This document shows, piece by piece, positions 9,201 through 18,334 of a stretch of 64,000 nucleotides of DNA (positions within the stretch are counted from its first letter, which is position 1; every line of letters starts with the position of its first letter). The notes beneath the pieces were generated by a model. It was given only the letters and a program-made list of their open reading frames with translations, was not told where the DNA came from and did not search any database. This stretch comes from Cohnella sp. AR92 (GTDB taxonomy: Bacteria > Bacillota > Bacilli > Paenibacillales > Paenibacillaceae). The position numbers and the translations under genes were made by a program. Where the stretch lies: contig NZ_RZJR01000003.1 of NCBI RefSeq assembly GCF_003990975.1, positions 1-64,000 of the forward strand, given 5' to 3'.

Positions 9201-11157
9201 TAATGTGGAAGTCACGCTGGGGAATGTGGATGAGACAGGTCTAATTACCGCAGCCGCCAATGGCGCGTACGACTTTACATTGTCGGCAAAGGCTCTTGCG
9301 AATGCAACTCATGGCGTGTATGAAGGAGAAGTTATATTAGAGAACCCGGGATATCCGTCGTTGCATCTCCCATTTGTCATTCATGTGGGCGACGACGTGG
9401 ATGATAACGATTTTCCAATTAAGGATGTTCAGCTGTCGGACATGAAGCTTTCTCCTCTGTACAATCCGGTTGATCTATCCTTCACCTTAAATGCGGATAA
9501 TATTAACTATATTCTCGTTTATGTAACGGACTCGAATGGATATCTTCTCGGAACGATTGGCAACATGTATTCGGATGATTTAAGTTTTATTTCTCCCGGG
9601 AAAAAGTTATTCGAACAGCTCGATGGAACGTATCTTACTTTCTCCGACGAACCGGACCTTGATGGGAACCCGGATACAGAGGTCTTGCAAGACGGGCAGT
9701 ATTCTCTTCTTATTGCCGCTTTGCACCTGGACGAGAACGGAGAGGAAGTAGAGAAGGATACTCAGGTTGCCTTCGAAACCTTGGTTGTCGATCGTTCCTA
9801 CAAATCGAACTCCGGCGGCCCGGGAGAACCGGTTGATCCAGGCAATCCTGGCGGTCCAAGCGGCCCAGGCGGTCCAGGCGGCGGCTTAGGCGGCGGCGGT
9901 CTTGGCGGAGAAGCAGCCGAAACGGAAGCATCCAACAATCAAGAAGTGCTGGCTTCCGTTATCAAGCAAGGACAAATAAAGGTCTCTGTAAAAGGAGTAG
10001 CTGCAACAGAAGGAAATAAATCGAAGGTGTCGGTACCGGACGAAGAGTGGAAGAAAGCGCTGGAGGCGGCGAAGCAATCGAAGAGTTCCCTCGTCATCGG
10101 TGCGTCTTCCGATACCAAGGAAGCCCAATTGATCCTTACCAAAGAGCAGCTGGCGCAGCTGAAGAATATGGCGGATGACAGTTCCCTAATTTTCTCGTGG
10201 AATAATGCAACAGCGTCCTTGCTATTATCGGCTTTGAAGCAAGTGCCTGCCGGAAGCGATTTTGTGATGACGATCAAGGAAGCGGCGGACAGCAAGCCGC
10301 TATTTGCGAAGCAGCGCTCGGATGCCGAGCTGCTGGGAACTCCATATGCCGTCACCGTGCAAACCGTAGCCAACGGCGCGGCGAAGCCGTTCACGGTATC
10401 GTCCGGTCAGGCTGTGCAGTTCGCATTCCTGCTGGATAAAGGAGTGGATGCGAATTCGGTAAGCGTCCTGTACACTGAGGGAGACAAGTCGTATCCGGCT
10501 CCGGCGAAATTTACGGCGACCAAGGACGGCAAAACGGTTGTTACCGTTACGCGCTTCGGATTCGGAACCTACGCTGCGGCGAAACGAAACATAGCCTTTA
10601 GCGATATCGGCACTTCTTGGGCCAAGACCCAGATCCAATTGCTCGCGAACAAATTTATCCTGAATGGAACGACGGAGTCCGCGTTCTCGCCGAAGAGCAA
10701 CGTGACTCGTGCGCAATTCGCAACCATGCTGGTCCAAGCATTGGGCTTGTCCAAGCAAGCATCGGGCGCGCCGTTCGGCGATGTAAGCCCAAGCGCTTGG
10801 TATGCGGAAGACGTCGCAACGGCCTATGCGGCAGGACTTATTGCAGGCTCGAACGGCGAGTTCAGGCCTAATGACGAGATCAGCCGCCAAGAGCTGGCCG
10901 TCATGCTCGTTAGAGCGCTTGAGCTCCTTAAGAATCAAGGAGAAGCGGACGACACGGCGGGCAAGTCATATGGGGATGCCGAAGAGTTCGGAGGATTCGC
11001 CAAAGCAAGCATCGAAGCCGTAACGAAGGCGGGATTGATGAACGGTTCCGAAGCGAACGGAGTGTCCTACTTCCATCCGACCGATTCGACGACCCGGGCG
11101 GAAGCGGCCAAAGTCCTGCTTGAATTGCTCGCTTCAGCCAATCTGATTAATAAGTAA
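6250..11157 (+). CDS. S-layer-anchored subtilisin-like serine protease (S8) with PA and SLH domains
   Basis: 1635 residues, TTG start 7 bases after AAAAGGGGA. Order: signal peptide (1-29), inhibitor-I9-like propeptide (about 55-175), S8 catalytic domain with D222 (VLDTGVD), H267 (HHGTHVSG) and S841 (SGTSMATP), all intact. Between His and Ser lie a beta-sandwich module (about 420-540), a (A/T)EPT low-complexity linker (563-626) and a protease-associated (PA) domain (about 645-775). After the catalytic domain come a C5a-peptidase/Fn3-like segment, a Gly/Pro-rich linker (about 1190-1220) and three SLH domains (about 1455-1630), which bind pyruvylated wall polymer. It should act at the cell surface. 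It sits between two paralogous subtilases and probably shares the transcript of the first. Confidence 0.94.
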   Translation: MKKLFTKQTISFAAALLLAFQGSAYSMAAAPASSIQPDKLARSIQEKISQVKPEAFSEGTPDVYVSPEIDTDSSDKIKVIVQLSGSPVSVGKYNLHLQKRSLTTQTIQALEKTVNAEQSTFVSGARSEGVSLKVNRQYNTVLNGLEVTIPANQISELAKMPGVKGIYENRTYYPLDTAVADETEATTGGDKEFDINPLEQLGVPEAWAEGLTGKGMKIGVLDTGVDYLHPDLKDAYVKDKSYDVFHDDDDPYEDLPDENDHYEGSHHGTHVSGTIVGRAANDTDLPVQKGIAYDAALYSYKVLGKTLQSDGSWGDSGTSAVIIAGIERAVKDGMDVINMSLGSDSEKSPYTAEAIAVNNATLAGVVVVVANGNAGDSGPYYYSMGSPASASFAISVAAANSKNNKYETSIARVYPEMVPVTTSIEDDDRSIDWGTPNNWTQVDGDQYTAGHAKTLTSGGPTVNFPFKGTGVKLLASKTPSSGTIQVFVDDGNNGVYPINLNSASEENQVTVLEVTDLPNGPHKLGIQASGANAIIDQIQVTSLVPSIAAASGQALESSETNQAEPTAEPTAEPTAEPTAEPTAEPTTEPTAEPMAEPTTESTAEPTAESTTEPTAESTTEPTAEPTEELDYQPIDLVSWKNGQTDFDAMFGAAPIEAVYVGLGDKSDYAHVDVAGKIAFVSRGYVDLVGKINNAKEHGAIAVIMFNGIDKVVDGVPVPDLSESINGRDGQIGDLLAVGATPNGLPTFDMAGREGRALARQLLEQPEEPLYFSFGESFNEVLDPGDHIAGFSSRGPVSDNNYSIKPDISGPGVNIYSTWPAYGNVDPNANYKEAYNRISGTSMATPHIAGLSLLLKQEHPNWTPFDIRAALANTSDLLSDKEGTLYDVYSQGAGRADLANAIKTPALLKAMDDTTIYDENMNVKTLASQAVSLSFGALEAGADAVSKPLRLENKSSGAVTYIAKVEMHPKVTSDPNDPIDTPDPNNVEVTLGNVDETGLITAAANGAYDFTLSAKALANATHGVYEGEVILENPGYPSLHLPFVIHVGDDVDDNDFPIKDVQLSDMKLSPLYNPVDLSFTLNADNINYILVYVTDSNGYLLGTIGNMYSDDLSFISPGKKLFEQLDGTYLTFSDEPDLDGNPDTEVLQDGQYSLLIAALHLDENGEEVEKDTQVAFETLVVDRSYKSNSGGPGEPVDPGNPGGPSGPGGPGGGLGGGGLGGEAAETEASNNQEVLASVIKQGQIKVSVKGVAATEGNKSKVSVPDEEWKKALEAAKQSKSSLVIGASSDTKEAQLILTKEQLAQLKNMADDSSLIFSWNNATASLLLSALKQVPAGSDFVMTIKEAADSKPLFAKQRSDAELLGTPYAVTVQTVANGAAKPFTVSSGQAVQFAFLLDKGVDANSVSVLYTEGDKSYPAPAKFTATKDGKTVVTVTRFGFGTYAAAKRNIAFSDIGTSWAKTQIQLLANKFILNGTTESAFSPKSNVTRAQFATMLVQALGLSKQASGAPFGDVSPSAWYAEDVATAYAAGLIAGSNGEFRPNDEISRQELAVMLVRALELLKNQGEADDTAGKSYGDAEEFGGFAKASIEAVTKAGLMNGSEANGVSYFHPTDSTTRAEAAKVLLELLASANLINK
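7936..8127 (+). repeat. 12-bp tandem repeat coding (A/T)EPT units
   Basis: About 16 head-to-tail copies of a 12-bp unit (GCAGAACCAACG and variants) inside the subtilase gene, coding Ala/Thr-Glu-Pro-Thr. The first copies are nearly identical, later ones diverged (EST, EPM variants). Copy number in such repeats can change by slippage; because the unit is a multiple of three, the reading frame is kept. Confidence 0.95.
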
Positions 11158-11175
11158 CAGGCTTGAGAGAGTTGC

Positions 11176-11226
11176 CGAAGGCCGGTATGGAGCGGAGACC
11201 AAGAGCTCGAGCCGTACCGGCCTTCG
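11176..11226. other. Intergenic inverted repeat between subtilase genes
   Basis: CGAAGGCCGGTA (11176-11187) pairs perfectly with TACCGGCCTTCG (11215-11226); three further pairs extend inwards. No T-run follows, so it may be a weak terminator, an mRNA 3' stabiliser or an attenuator rather than a classical terminator. Confidence 0.7.
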
Positions 11227-11271
11227 CATCTTGCACATCTTCCCATTTGGGTTACAGAAGGAGCGAAGACC

Positions 11272-14200
11272 TTGAATAGAATACGAGGAAAAAAGTCTTT
11301 GTCCGCGATTCTTTCTATTTCCTTGCTGCTCGGTCTGTTCGCCGCTCAACTGACGGCTCACGCAGAGCCAAGAAAAAGTCAATGGCCGGCAGAACAACAA
11401 GCAGAGGATCAATCGGAACCAATCGCGCCGGATATTGGCCATCCGCTTACGGAAGATCAGCAGCCTTACGATCAACCTTCGGAAACGGCATTCCGCAACA
11501 AGGATGCCGAATCGGATGCCAGCAGCGAACAACGGATTATCGTCAAATATAAGAGCGGAGCCAGTCTCGGGCAGATTCAGGCCAAGCTTGCTTCGACTCA
11601 ATCGGCAACACAGTCTTGGGAGCTGGCCAAGTCCGGTTTGGGAGTAATGAAGCTCTCTCCCAAAGCGGATATGGATAAAGCGATTGCCGCGTTAAAGAAA
11701 GATCCCAACGTGCTTTACGCAGAGCCGGATTCCAAGGTTCGAATCGCTTCTCTACCGAACGATCCGAGATTCGGCGAGCAATGGGGATTGCATAACGAAG
11801 GGCAACCGGCTGACGGAGACATGGTCGACGATGTTTTTGTCGATGGGGTTAAATTGTATGGAACCGTTGATACGGATATCAATGCGCCGGAGGCATGGGA
11901 TATTTCCCAGGGCAGCGACAGCGTCGTCGTTGCCGTCCTAGACACGGGGATTGATATTGCCCATCCCGACTTGACAAACAATATATGGGTGAACAAAAGG
12001 GAGATCCCCGGTAACGGACTGGACGATGACCGCAATGGGTTCGTTGACGACGTGCATGGCTGGGACTTCTACAATAAGGATAACTCTCTGTTCGATGCTT
12101 GGGACGGCGATATTCATGGCACGCAAGTCGCGGGTATCCTTGCCGCATCCGCGAATAATGGAATCGGCATTGCCGGCACGGCGCCGAAGGTAAAAGTTCT
12201 GCCGTTGAAAGTGATCGGGCCCGATGGAACAGGGTATGTATCGGATATCATTCAGGCGATCCAATACGCGGAACAAGCGGGGGCTCAAGTTGCCAATCTT
12301 AGCTGGGTTACCAGTGTGCCTAGCGTGGCATTGAAAGAGGCCATTGAAGCCTCTCCCTTGTTGTTTGTCGCGGCAGCCGGCAACGATCTAGGTAATGGTA
12401 CATCAAACGCAGTGCGAGACCTGGATCGTATTCCGGTATATCCGGCTGCTTATGACAGCGATAATATTCTTTCCGTCGGAGCCATGAGTTTCTATAAACA
12501 GTTGATGTGGTATTCGAATTACGGAAAAGAGACGGTGGACGTGGCCGCTCCTGGGACGAGCATTCTAAGTACGGTCCCTACGCGAAATATCGGGTTAGGA
12601 GCCCAGATCGGCAATGGCAAGTATAAGGCTATTGTGAATTCCATTGGATTCGAGTTAATAAAAGACGATCAGAAGAGGCTGGAAGCATTCAAGAAAGCCC
12701 TTCAATATCTGAAGCCTTCCGGTAACTCTAACCCTAAGATTCTACTTGTACAAGATGATGAGAGCGAAATACCAAGCAGAATCGATTTCTTGCCGGTTTA
12801 TCGGACATTGCTGGATTCGACGGGTTATACGTATGATAGGTTGACGTTGCTCCCCGGCGCGTCAGGACCTTCCCTTGATACGTTGAAATCTTACGATATT
12901 GTGATATGGTTTACGGGCATCGCAACGGGAGCTGTTATCGATGATGGGAAGTCGACCTATCGATCTACGAATTTGACAGAGACCGACCAGCAAAATTTGA
13001 CGGGCTATTTAAACGGCGGGGGCAATTTGCTCTTAAGCGGATCGGTGGCGTTGGGAGGAATCACAGACTCTTCGTTCATGAATGAAATGTTGCATTTGGA
13101 ATTTGTCAGACAAGAGAATTCGGACAATGAATCTTGGAGTACAGCTAGCGGCGTTCCCGGTTCCTTGTATAACGGGCAAGCGTACGATCTGACGGATTCG
13201 GGTTTGTTTGCGGATATGGAATCGAACGACCCTTCGATCGCAGTCATGAACTTGGAGATTCCTACGACTGATTATGCGCGCGGTTCAGGAACCTCTTTTG
13301 CCGCTCCGTTCGCTTCAGGGACTGCTGCCTTGCTCTTCAGCCAGGACCCCTTGGCAAGCGCTGAAGACGTGAAAGAAAGAATCATGCTCGGCGGCAAACC
13401 GTTTAGCGACTTGGAAGGGAAAACCGTCTCCGGTAAAATGGTGGATGCTTATAAAGCATTGAATCCGCATGATATTCCGGGCAAACCCATCCATGGGTCA
13501 GGAGCTCAAGGTACTTTGGATGGCGCCAAAGAAAAACGAGACGATGTGTACTATGTATATCTGCGCGCGGGAGAAACATTGAATGTCTCGCTAACGGGAA
13601 CGGCAGGAACGGATTTCGATCTCTACCTTTATAATCCCTCAGCAGCTTCGGTTTCGGCCGTCGCAGGTATGGCTGCTTCATCCGAGAAAAGCAATAGTTC
13701 ATCGGAAACGATCTCCTATAAGGCTGCCAAAGCAGGTTACTACTATATAGATGTCTATGCTTTTGCAGGCGCCGGCAACTATTCGCTCCGCAAATCCCAA
13801 GATTATCGAGACAAGAGCGCAGGTACCTATGAGGATACGAATCCCGCGGTCGTCTTTACCGGAACTTGGTTGACGGTATCCAAACCGGAGTATTCGGGCG
13901 GAACGGCGAAACAACTGAACGAGGCGGGGCAAGCCGAATTCTCGTTTACAGGCAACCAGATTGAATGGATTGCCTTTAAAGACAGCAATCAAGGAATTGC
14001 GGACGTGTATATCGACGGCAAGAAAGCAGCTTCGCCTTCTCTGTTCAGCAGCAGCTTCTTGCCCAAGCAATCCGTCTTCAAGCAAACGATGCCGTATGGC
14101 GTCCATACGATTCGAATCGATTGGACAGGCAATAAGGACTGGCAGTCGTCAGCTGCCGCCGTTAATGTGGATTCCTTCTTTGTTTCCAATGCGCCGGAAA

Positions 14201-15042
14201 CGTTCACCGTAACCTTACAAGAGGACGATCTTGGGGCTATATACTATGGAGACTGGAGAACCTATTCTTCTGCATCCTACTCCGGCGGATTGCAGGCGTC
14301 GTCAGGCAATAAGGGGGATTACGTCGACATCTCGTTCACAGGAACCGGCGTGAAGCTGCTGGCTAATTTGTTCCCTTATATTGGCGGCGAAGCTTCGATT
14401 ACCATTGATCATCACTCAGAAACGGCCCAGACAATCAGCTTTAAGGGAGACAATGATCAATATCAAGTTCCCGTATATGATTCGGGCAAGCTGTCGAACG
14501 GTCCGCATGTGCTTCGAATCGTCAATACGAGTCCTGACCCTAGTTATAGTACGATCTCTGTCGATGCCTTGATTGTTACAAAGGCGACAAGGGAAGAAAC
14601 GATGCCAGAGCCCGTGACCATTATTGAGGAGTATTATCCGTCAGTCGTTTATGAAGGAGTATGGAATACTTCCTTTAGCAGGAAACATTCCGGCATAAGC
14701 GCCAAGTATAGCAACGTATCAGGCAGCTATGCGGAATATACTTTCGAGAGCAATAAGATCAAAGTGCTGGGAGAAACGGGACCGAATCGAGGCAAAGTCA
14801 ATATTTATATCGACGGACAGCTCGTCACGAAGACACCAATCGATCTCTACAGCAGTAAATATCAATATAGAGCCGCCATTTTTGAATCGGATATCCTTGA
14901 CTTCGGCAAGCATACGATCAAAGTGGTGAATGCAGGGGAGAAGAATGAGAAATCCTCCGGAACCTACGTTTCAATCGATGCGTTCCTTGTAGTAGGCGCT
15001 GCGGATGATGGATTCGGAACGGAACAACCGCCGGAAGATTGA
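11272..15042 (+). CDS. Secreted subtilisin-like serine protease (S8), active paralogue
   Basis: 1256 residues, TTG start with AGAAGGAG about 8 bases upstream. Same domain order as the protein at 2545: signal peptide, propeptide (RIIVKYKSG to LYAEPD), S8 core, inserted Rossmann/GATase-like segment (from about KILLVQDDES to LNGGGNLLLSG), PPC domain, three beta-sandwich modules. The catalytic set is complete: D224 (VLDTGID), H282 (IHGTQVAG), N371 (AAGNDLG), S675 (GSGTSFAAP). It should be a secreted endopeptidase whose C-terminal modules bind wall or polysaccharide. It may be read from its own promoter or through the hairpin after the SLH protease. The close similarity over the full length shows a duplication flanking the SLH protease gene. 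Confidence 0.93.
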   Translation: MNRIRGKKSLSAILSISLLLGLFAAQLTAHAEPRKSQWPAEQQAEDQSEPIAPDIGHPLTEDQQPYDQPSETAFRNKDAESDASSEQRIIVKYKSGASLGQIQAKLASTQSATQSWELAKSGLGVMKLSPKADMDKAIAALKKDPNVLYAEPDSKVRIASLPNDPRFGEQWGLHNEGQPADGDMVDDVFVDGVKLYGTVDTDINAPEAWDISQGSDSVVVAVLDTGIDIAHPDLTNNIWVNKREIPGNGLDDDRNGFVDDVHGWDFYNKDNSLFDAWDGDIHGTQVAGILAASANNGIGIAGTAPKVKVLPLKVIGPDGTGYVSDIIQAIQYAEQAGAQVANLSWVTSVPSVALKEAIEASPLLFVAAAGNDLGNGTSNAVRDLDRIPVYPAAYDSDNILSVGAMSFYKQLMWYSNYGKETVDVAAPGTSILSTVPTRNIGLGAQIGNGKYKAIVNSIGFELIKDDQKRLEAFKKALQYLKPSGNSNPKILLVQDDESEIPSRIDFLPVYRTLLDSTGYTYDRLTLLPGASGPSLDTLKSYDIVIWFTGIATGAVIDDGKSTYRSTNLTETDQQNLTGYLNGGGNLLLSGSVALGGITDSSFMNEMLHLEFVRQENSDNESWSTASGVPGSLYNGQAYDLTDSGLFADMESNDPSIAVMNLEIPTTDYARGSGTSFAAPFASGTAALLFSQDPLASAEDVKERIMLGGKPFSDLEGKTVSGKMVDAYKALNPHDIPGKPIHGSGAQGTLDGAKEKRDDVYYVYLRAGETLNVSLTGTAGTDFDLYLYNPSAASVSAVAGMAASSEKSNSSSETISYKAAKAGYYYIDVYAFAGAGNYSLRKSQDYRDKSAGTYEDTNPAVVFTGTWLTVSKPEYSGGTAKQLNEAGQAEFSFTGNQIEWIAFKDSNQGIADVYIDGKKAASPSLFSSSFLPKQSVFKQTMPYGVHTIRIDWTGNKDWQSSAAAVNVDSFFVSNAPETFTVTLQEDDLGAIYYGDWRTYSSASYSGGLQASSGNKGDYVDISFTGTGVKLLANLFPYIGGEASITIDHHSETAQTISFKGDNDQYQVPVYDSGKLSNGPHVLRIVNTSPDPSYSTISVDALIVTKATREETMPEPVTIIEEYYPSVVYEGVWNTSFSRKHSGISAKYSNVSGSYAEYTFESNKIKVLGETGPNRGKVNIYIDGQLVTKTPIDLYSSKYQYRAAIFESDILDFGKHTIKVVNAGEKNEKSSGTYVSIDAFLVVGAADDGFGTEQPPED

Positions 15043-15082
15043 TCAAGTCGTAGGAATTCCCCTAGGAAAGAGGTACATCGAA

Positions 15083-15120
15083 AAGGACGCAATCACTTCA
15101 CAGTGATTGCGTCCTTATTG
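15083..15120 (+). terminator. Terminator after the subtilase cluster
   Basis: AAGGACGCAATCACT (15083-15097) pairs with AGTGATTGCGTCCTT (15102-15116) around a TCAC loop, followed by a T-rich stretch (ATTGTTATTTCGTTTT). Very stable. Confidence 0.88.
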
Positions 15121-15161
15121 TTATTTCGTTTTGATATCAATCCGTTACAGGAGGGAAATCC

Positions 15162-16055
15162 ATGATTCACAAGTTAGGTTTTGCAGCGAATGACCGCTTG
15201 TTGATTATCAATGCAGACGATTTCGGGATTACTAAGGGGACGAACGAAGCCATTTTTCATTTGTTTGAAGAGAACTCTATAACTTCCGCATCGATTATGA
15301 TCCCTTGCTCTGATTCAAATGAAGCAATGGAGATAAGCAATCAAAAGGGGATAAAGAATATTGGAATTCATCTTACGCTAACAAGTGATGAGTTGAATCC
15401 TTATACACCAGTCTTTGATAAAAGAACATTAAATAGTTTAATCACGACAGACGGATACTTTCACACCGATGTTGCCCAATTGGAGATAAATGCCGACGAA
15501 GATGAGGTTCGAATCGAAATGGAATCCCAGATTCGAAGCGCAATCTTAAAAGGGATCGATCCGACCCATCTCGATAGCCATGCGGGGAGCCTGATGGGAT
15601 TATTCACGGGTCGGGATTTTTTGGAAGTGGCATTCGACTTATGTGAAAAGTATGGCCTCCCATTTCATTTACCTAACCGGATATTAGAACAACCCTTTTT
15701 TAATACGGATCAACGGAGGTTATTTCAAAAAAGGATTGCATCGGCCAAAGATAGAAAAATCTTATTCATTGATGATATCGTTTCTCTTCCCTATTGCTTG
15801 AATCCCATTATGGAGTACAGCAAAATGAAAATTCGATTAGCTGAGATAATAAAGAACATAAAACCGGGAATAACCCAACTGACTTTGCATCCGTCCCATA
15901 TAACCGACCAGTTGCTAGCATTAACGAACTGTTATAAAGAAAGAGAAATGGAGTATCGTCTACTAAACGATATCGATATCAAGCAATTGATTAACAGGGA
16001 GCGGATCAATCTGATATCGTGGAAAGAAATTCGAGACTTACAAAGAAGCATGTAG
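15162..16055 (+). CDS. YdjC/ChbG-family carbohydrate deacetylase
   Basis: 297 residues, ATG start with AGGAGGGAAATCC just upstream. Family signatures: NADDFGITKGTN near the N terminus (metal-binding Asp), GIHLTLTSDE, DPTHLDSHAG and QLTLHPSHIT, the scattered Asp/His metal ligands of the YdjC fold. Characterised members (ChbG) remove the N-acetyl group from chitooligosaccharides in the cytoplasm; the substrate here is unknown. No signal peptide is visible. The gene is clearly richer in A+T than its neighbours and stands alone between two unrelated units, which hints at transfer. Confidence 0.9.
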   Translation: MIHKLGFAANDRLLIINADDFGITKGTNEAIFHLFEENSITSASIMIPCSDSNEAMEISNQKGIKNIGIHLTLTSDELNPYTPVFDKRTLNSLITTDGYFHTDVAQLEINADEDEVRIEMESQIRSAILKGIDPTHLDSHAGSLMGLFTGRDFLEVAFDLCEKYGLPFHLPNRILEQPFFNTDQRRLFQKRIASAKDRKILFIDDIVSLPYCLNPIMEYSKMKIRLAEIIKNIKPGITQLTLHPSHITDQLLALTNCYKEREMEYRLLNDIDIKQLINRERINLISWKEIRDLQRSM

Positions 16056-16161
16056 AATGCGGAGAGTATAGGGGGAATTCCTTTGCTTCGCAATACGCCG
16101 CAAAAATGACCTCAGCTGCGAATAATATAAACAGATCATCGCAAGGCATGGAGGAACAAGC

Positions 16162-18225
16162 ATGGAGTTGTCTAGAATGAAATCGCCCAAGCGGCGGAAA
16201 CCCGTCTGGAAAAAAGCTCTGTCGATGGCTTCCCTGGGAGCCATCCTTTTGTTTTTGGGCGGCTGGGGAGCTTTCCGCATCCTGGTCGAAGCTCAGGATA
16301 TCGATCGGTTGAAGGAGCCCCTTCCGGCCGCTTCGATCATCTATGACCGCGACGGAGAGGAAGCAAGCCGCCTATCGCTGAATACTATCGAAGAAGTCGA
16401 ATATGCGGACATTCCCGAACCTATGGTACAAGCGATTGTCGCGGTCGAGGACAAACGGTTTTTCGAGCATGACGGCATGGATGTCCGCGGCATTGTTCGT
16501 GCTTTCGCCACGAACTTAAGTGCGGGAGGAACTGTCCAAGGCGGAAGCACGATTACGCAGCAGCTCGCCAAGAACGTTTTTCTATCGCAGGAACGCACCT
16601 GGTCCCGAAAGTGGAACGAGGTGCTCCTTGCCAAAAAAATCGAAGAGCGGTATTCAAAGCAAGCTATTATAACCATGTATCTAAACCAGATTTATTATGG
16701 CGAAGGCGCGTGGGGAATCGAGCGGGCGGCGAAGGTTTATTTCGGCAAGGGAGCGAAAGAGTTGAGCCTCTCGGAGTCGGCTATGCTTGCGGGTCTTGTC
16801 AAAGCTCCGTCGGCGCTAACGCCCTATAAGAATCCGGATAAAGCGAAGGAACGCCGCAATGTCGTGCTCAAGTTAATGCAAGAGCAAGGCTATATTACGG
16901 AGCGGCAATACGAAGAAGCGACTGCCGAGCCCATTCGGCTGCAAGCGGCCAAAACGGATCGCGTCGATGAGATCAACTTCCCTTATTATGTGGATGCGAT
17001 TATTCGTGAGGCGATGGACCTCTACGACTTGTCGGAGAACGAAATTTTACACGGAGGCTTGCGCATTTATTCCGAGATGGATACGGCTATGCAGCGAGAG
17101 GCAGAGCGCGTATACGCGGATACGTCGCTGTTTCCACAAAGTTCGGCGGATCAGCTCATTCAGAGCGGTTCGGTTCTGATCGACCCGCGGGACGGAGGCA
17201 TTCGCGCGCTGATAGGCGGCCGGGGCGAGCAGCCGTTCCGTGGCTTTAACAGGGCTGTACAGTTAAAGCGTCAACCTGGTTCGACCTTGAAGCCGATCGC
17301 GGTGTACGCTCCTGCGCTGGAAGCTGGGTATTCTCCGACGGATACCATTATGGACGAGCCTGTTCAATTCGGCGGCTACAGTCCTCGGAACGCAGGAGGG
17401 GCCTACCACGGAGAAGTTACCTTATACGAAGCGCTCATTCACTCTTATAATGTACCGGCAGTGAAACTGCTCAATGAGATCGGAATCGACAAAGGGATGG
17501 AAGCAGCCGAAAGGTTCGGCATCCCGTTAACGGATGGCGATCGAATCCTCGGCCTCGCCCTTGGCGGGCTGCAGGAAGGCGTATCGCCCGTTCAGATGGC
17601 GGAAGCCTTCGGTGCATTTGCCAATGATGGGGTAAGGTATGAGGCGCACACGATTACGCGGATTGAAACGGCCGACGGCGTTGTGCTGGCGGAAGCGGCA
17701 CAGAATCAAGGCGTGCAGGCGACGACGGTTGAAACGGCCCGAACGCTGACCTCCATGATGCAAGGCGTCCTGCAAGAAGGTACGGGGAAAGCCGGTAAGC
17801 TTGCGGACCGCGAAGCGGCCGGGAAATCCGGAACGACGCAAATGGACGGAACGAATGGGGAAGGAGCCAAGGATAATTGGTTTGTCGGCTATACGCCGCA
17901 GCTTGTTGGCGCAGTATGGCTTGGCTATGACAAGACGGATTCCAAGCATTATCTGACGACGACTTCTTCGGCAGCGGCCGCCGTGTTCAAAGCCTTGATG
18001 GATGGGGCGCTAAAGGATGAGCCGAAGCTGAAGTTCCCTGCGGCACCGCATATTATTCTAAACAAAGCAAATGAAAAAGCGACGAAGAACGAAGAGCGGT
18101 TAACCAAAGAGCAACGAAAGGAGCAAAAGAAAGAGGAGAAAAAGCAAAAGGAAAAAGAAATAGAGAAACGAAAGCAAGAGAAGAAGGAAGAAAAGAAAAA
18201 GGGGCACGGGAAGGACGAACAGTGA
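16162..18225 (+). CDS. Class A penicillin-binding protein (PBP1A-like transglycosylase/transpeptidase)
   Basis: 687 residues, ATG start after GGAGGAACAAGC. A membrane anchor at about 19-41 is followed by a GT51 glycosyltransferase domain (E96 in VEDKRFFEHDG, GGSTITQQLAKN, KIEERYSKQAIITMYLN) and a transpeptidase domain with SxxK (S374-K377 in QPGSTLKP), SxN (S428 in HSYN) and KSGT (K555). The protein ends in a highly charged Lys/Glu-rich tail of about 45 residues, common in Gram-positive PBP1 proteins. It polymerises and cross-links peptidoglycan outside the membrane. It is monocistronic. Confidence 0.95.
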   Translation: MELSRMKSPKRRKPVWKKALSMASLGAILLFLGGWGAFRILVEAQDIDRLKEPLPAASIIYDRDGEEASRLSLNTIEEVEYADIPEPMVQAIVAVEDKRFFEHDGMDVRGIVRAFATNLSAGGTVQGGSTITQQLAKNVFLSQERTWSRKWNEVLLAKKIEERYSKQAIITMYLNQIYYGEGAWGIERAAKVYFGKGAKELSLSESAMLAGLVKAPSALTPYKNPDKAKERRNVVLKLMQEQGYITERQYEEATAEPIRLQAAKTDRVDEINFPYYVDAIIREAMDLYDLSENEILHGGLRIYSEMDTAMQREAERVYADTSLFPQSSADQLIQSGSVLIDPRDGGIRALIGGRGEQPFRGFNRAVQLKRQPGSTLKPIAVYAPALEAGYSPTDTIMDEPVQFGGYSPRNAGGAYHGEVTLYEALIHSYNVPAVKLLNEIGIDKGMEAAERFGIPLTDGDRILGLALGGLQEGVSPVQMAEAFGAFANDGVRYEAHTITRIETADGVVLAEAAQNQGVQATTVETARTLTSMMQGVLQEGTGKAGKLADREAAGKSGTTQMDGTNGEGAKDNWFVGYTPQLVGAVWLGYDKTDSKHYLTTTSSAAAAVFKALMDGALKDEPKLKFPAAPHIILNKANEKATKNEERLTKEQRKEQKKEEKKQKEKEIEKRKQEKKEEKKKGHGKDEQ

Positions 18226-18270
18226 ACACTGAGAATTGCTAGACTTTTTAATACGAATGTGGCGTGATAA

Positions 18271-18328
18271 GTAAATAAGGGGATGCTTTCTCGTCACAAA
18301 GGCGATCGTGGCATCCCCGTTTATTTAC
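18271..18328. terminator. Long imperfect inverted repeat after the PBP gene
   Basis: GTAAATAAGGGGATGC (18271-18286) is matched by GCATCCCCGTTTATTTAC (18311-18328), loop about 24 bases. It lies between convergent units and may end transcription from both sides, though the U-tract is short. Confidence 0.6.
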
Positions 18329-18334
18329 AGCTTG

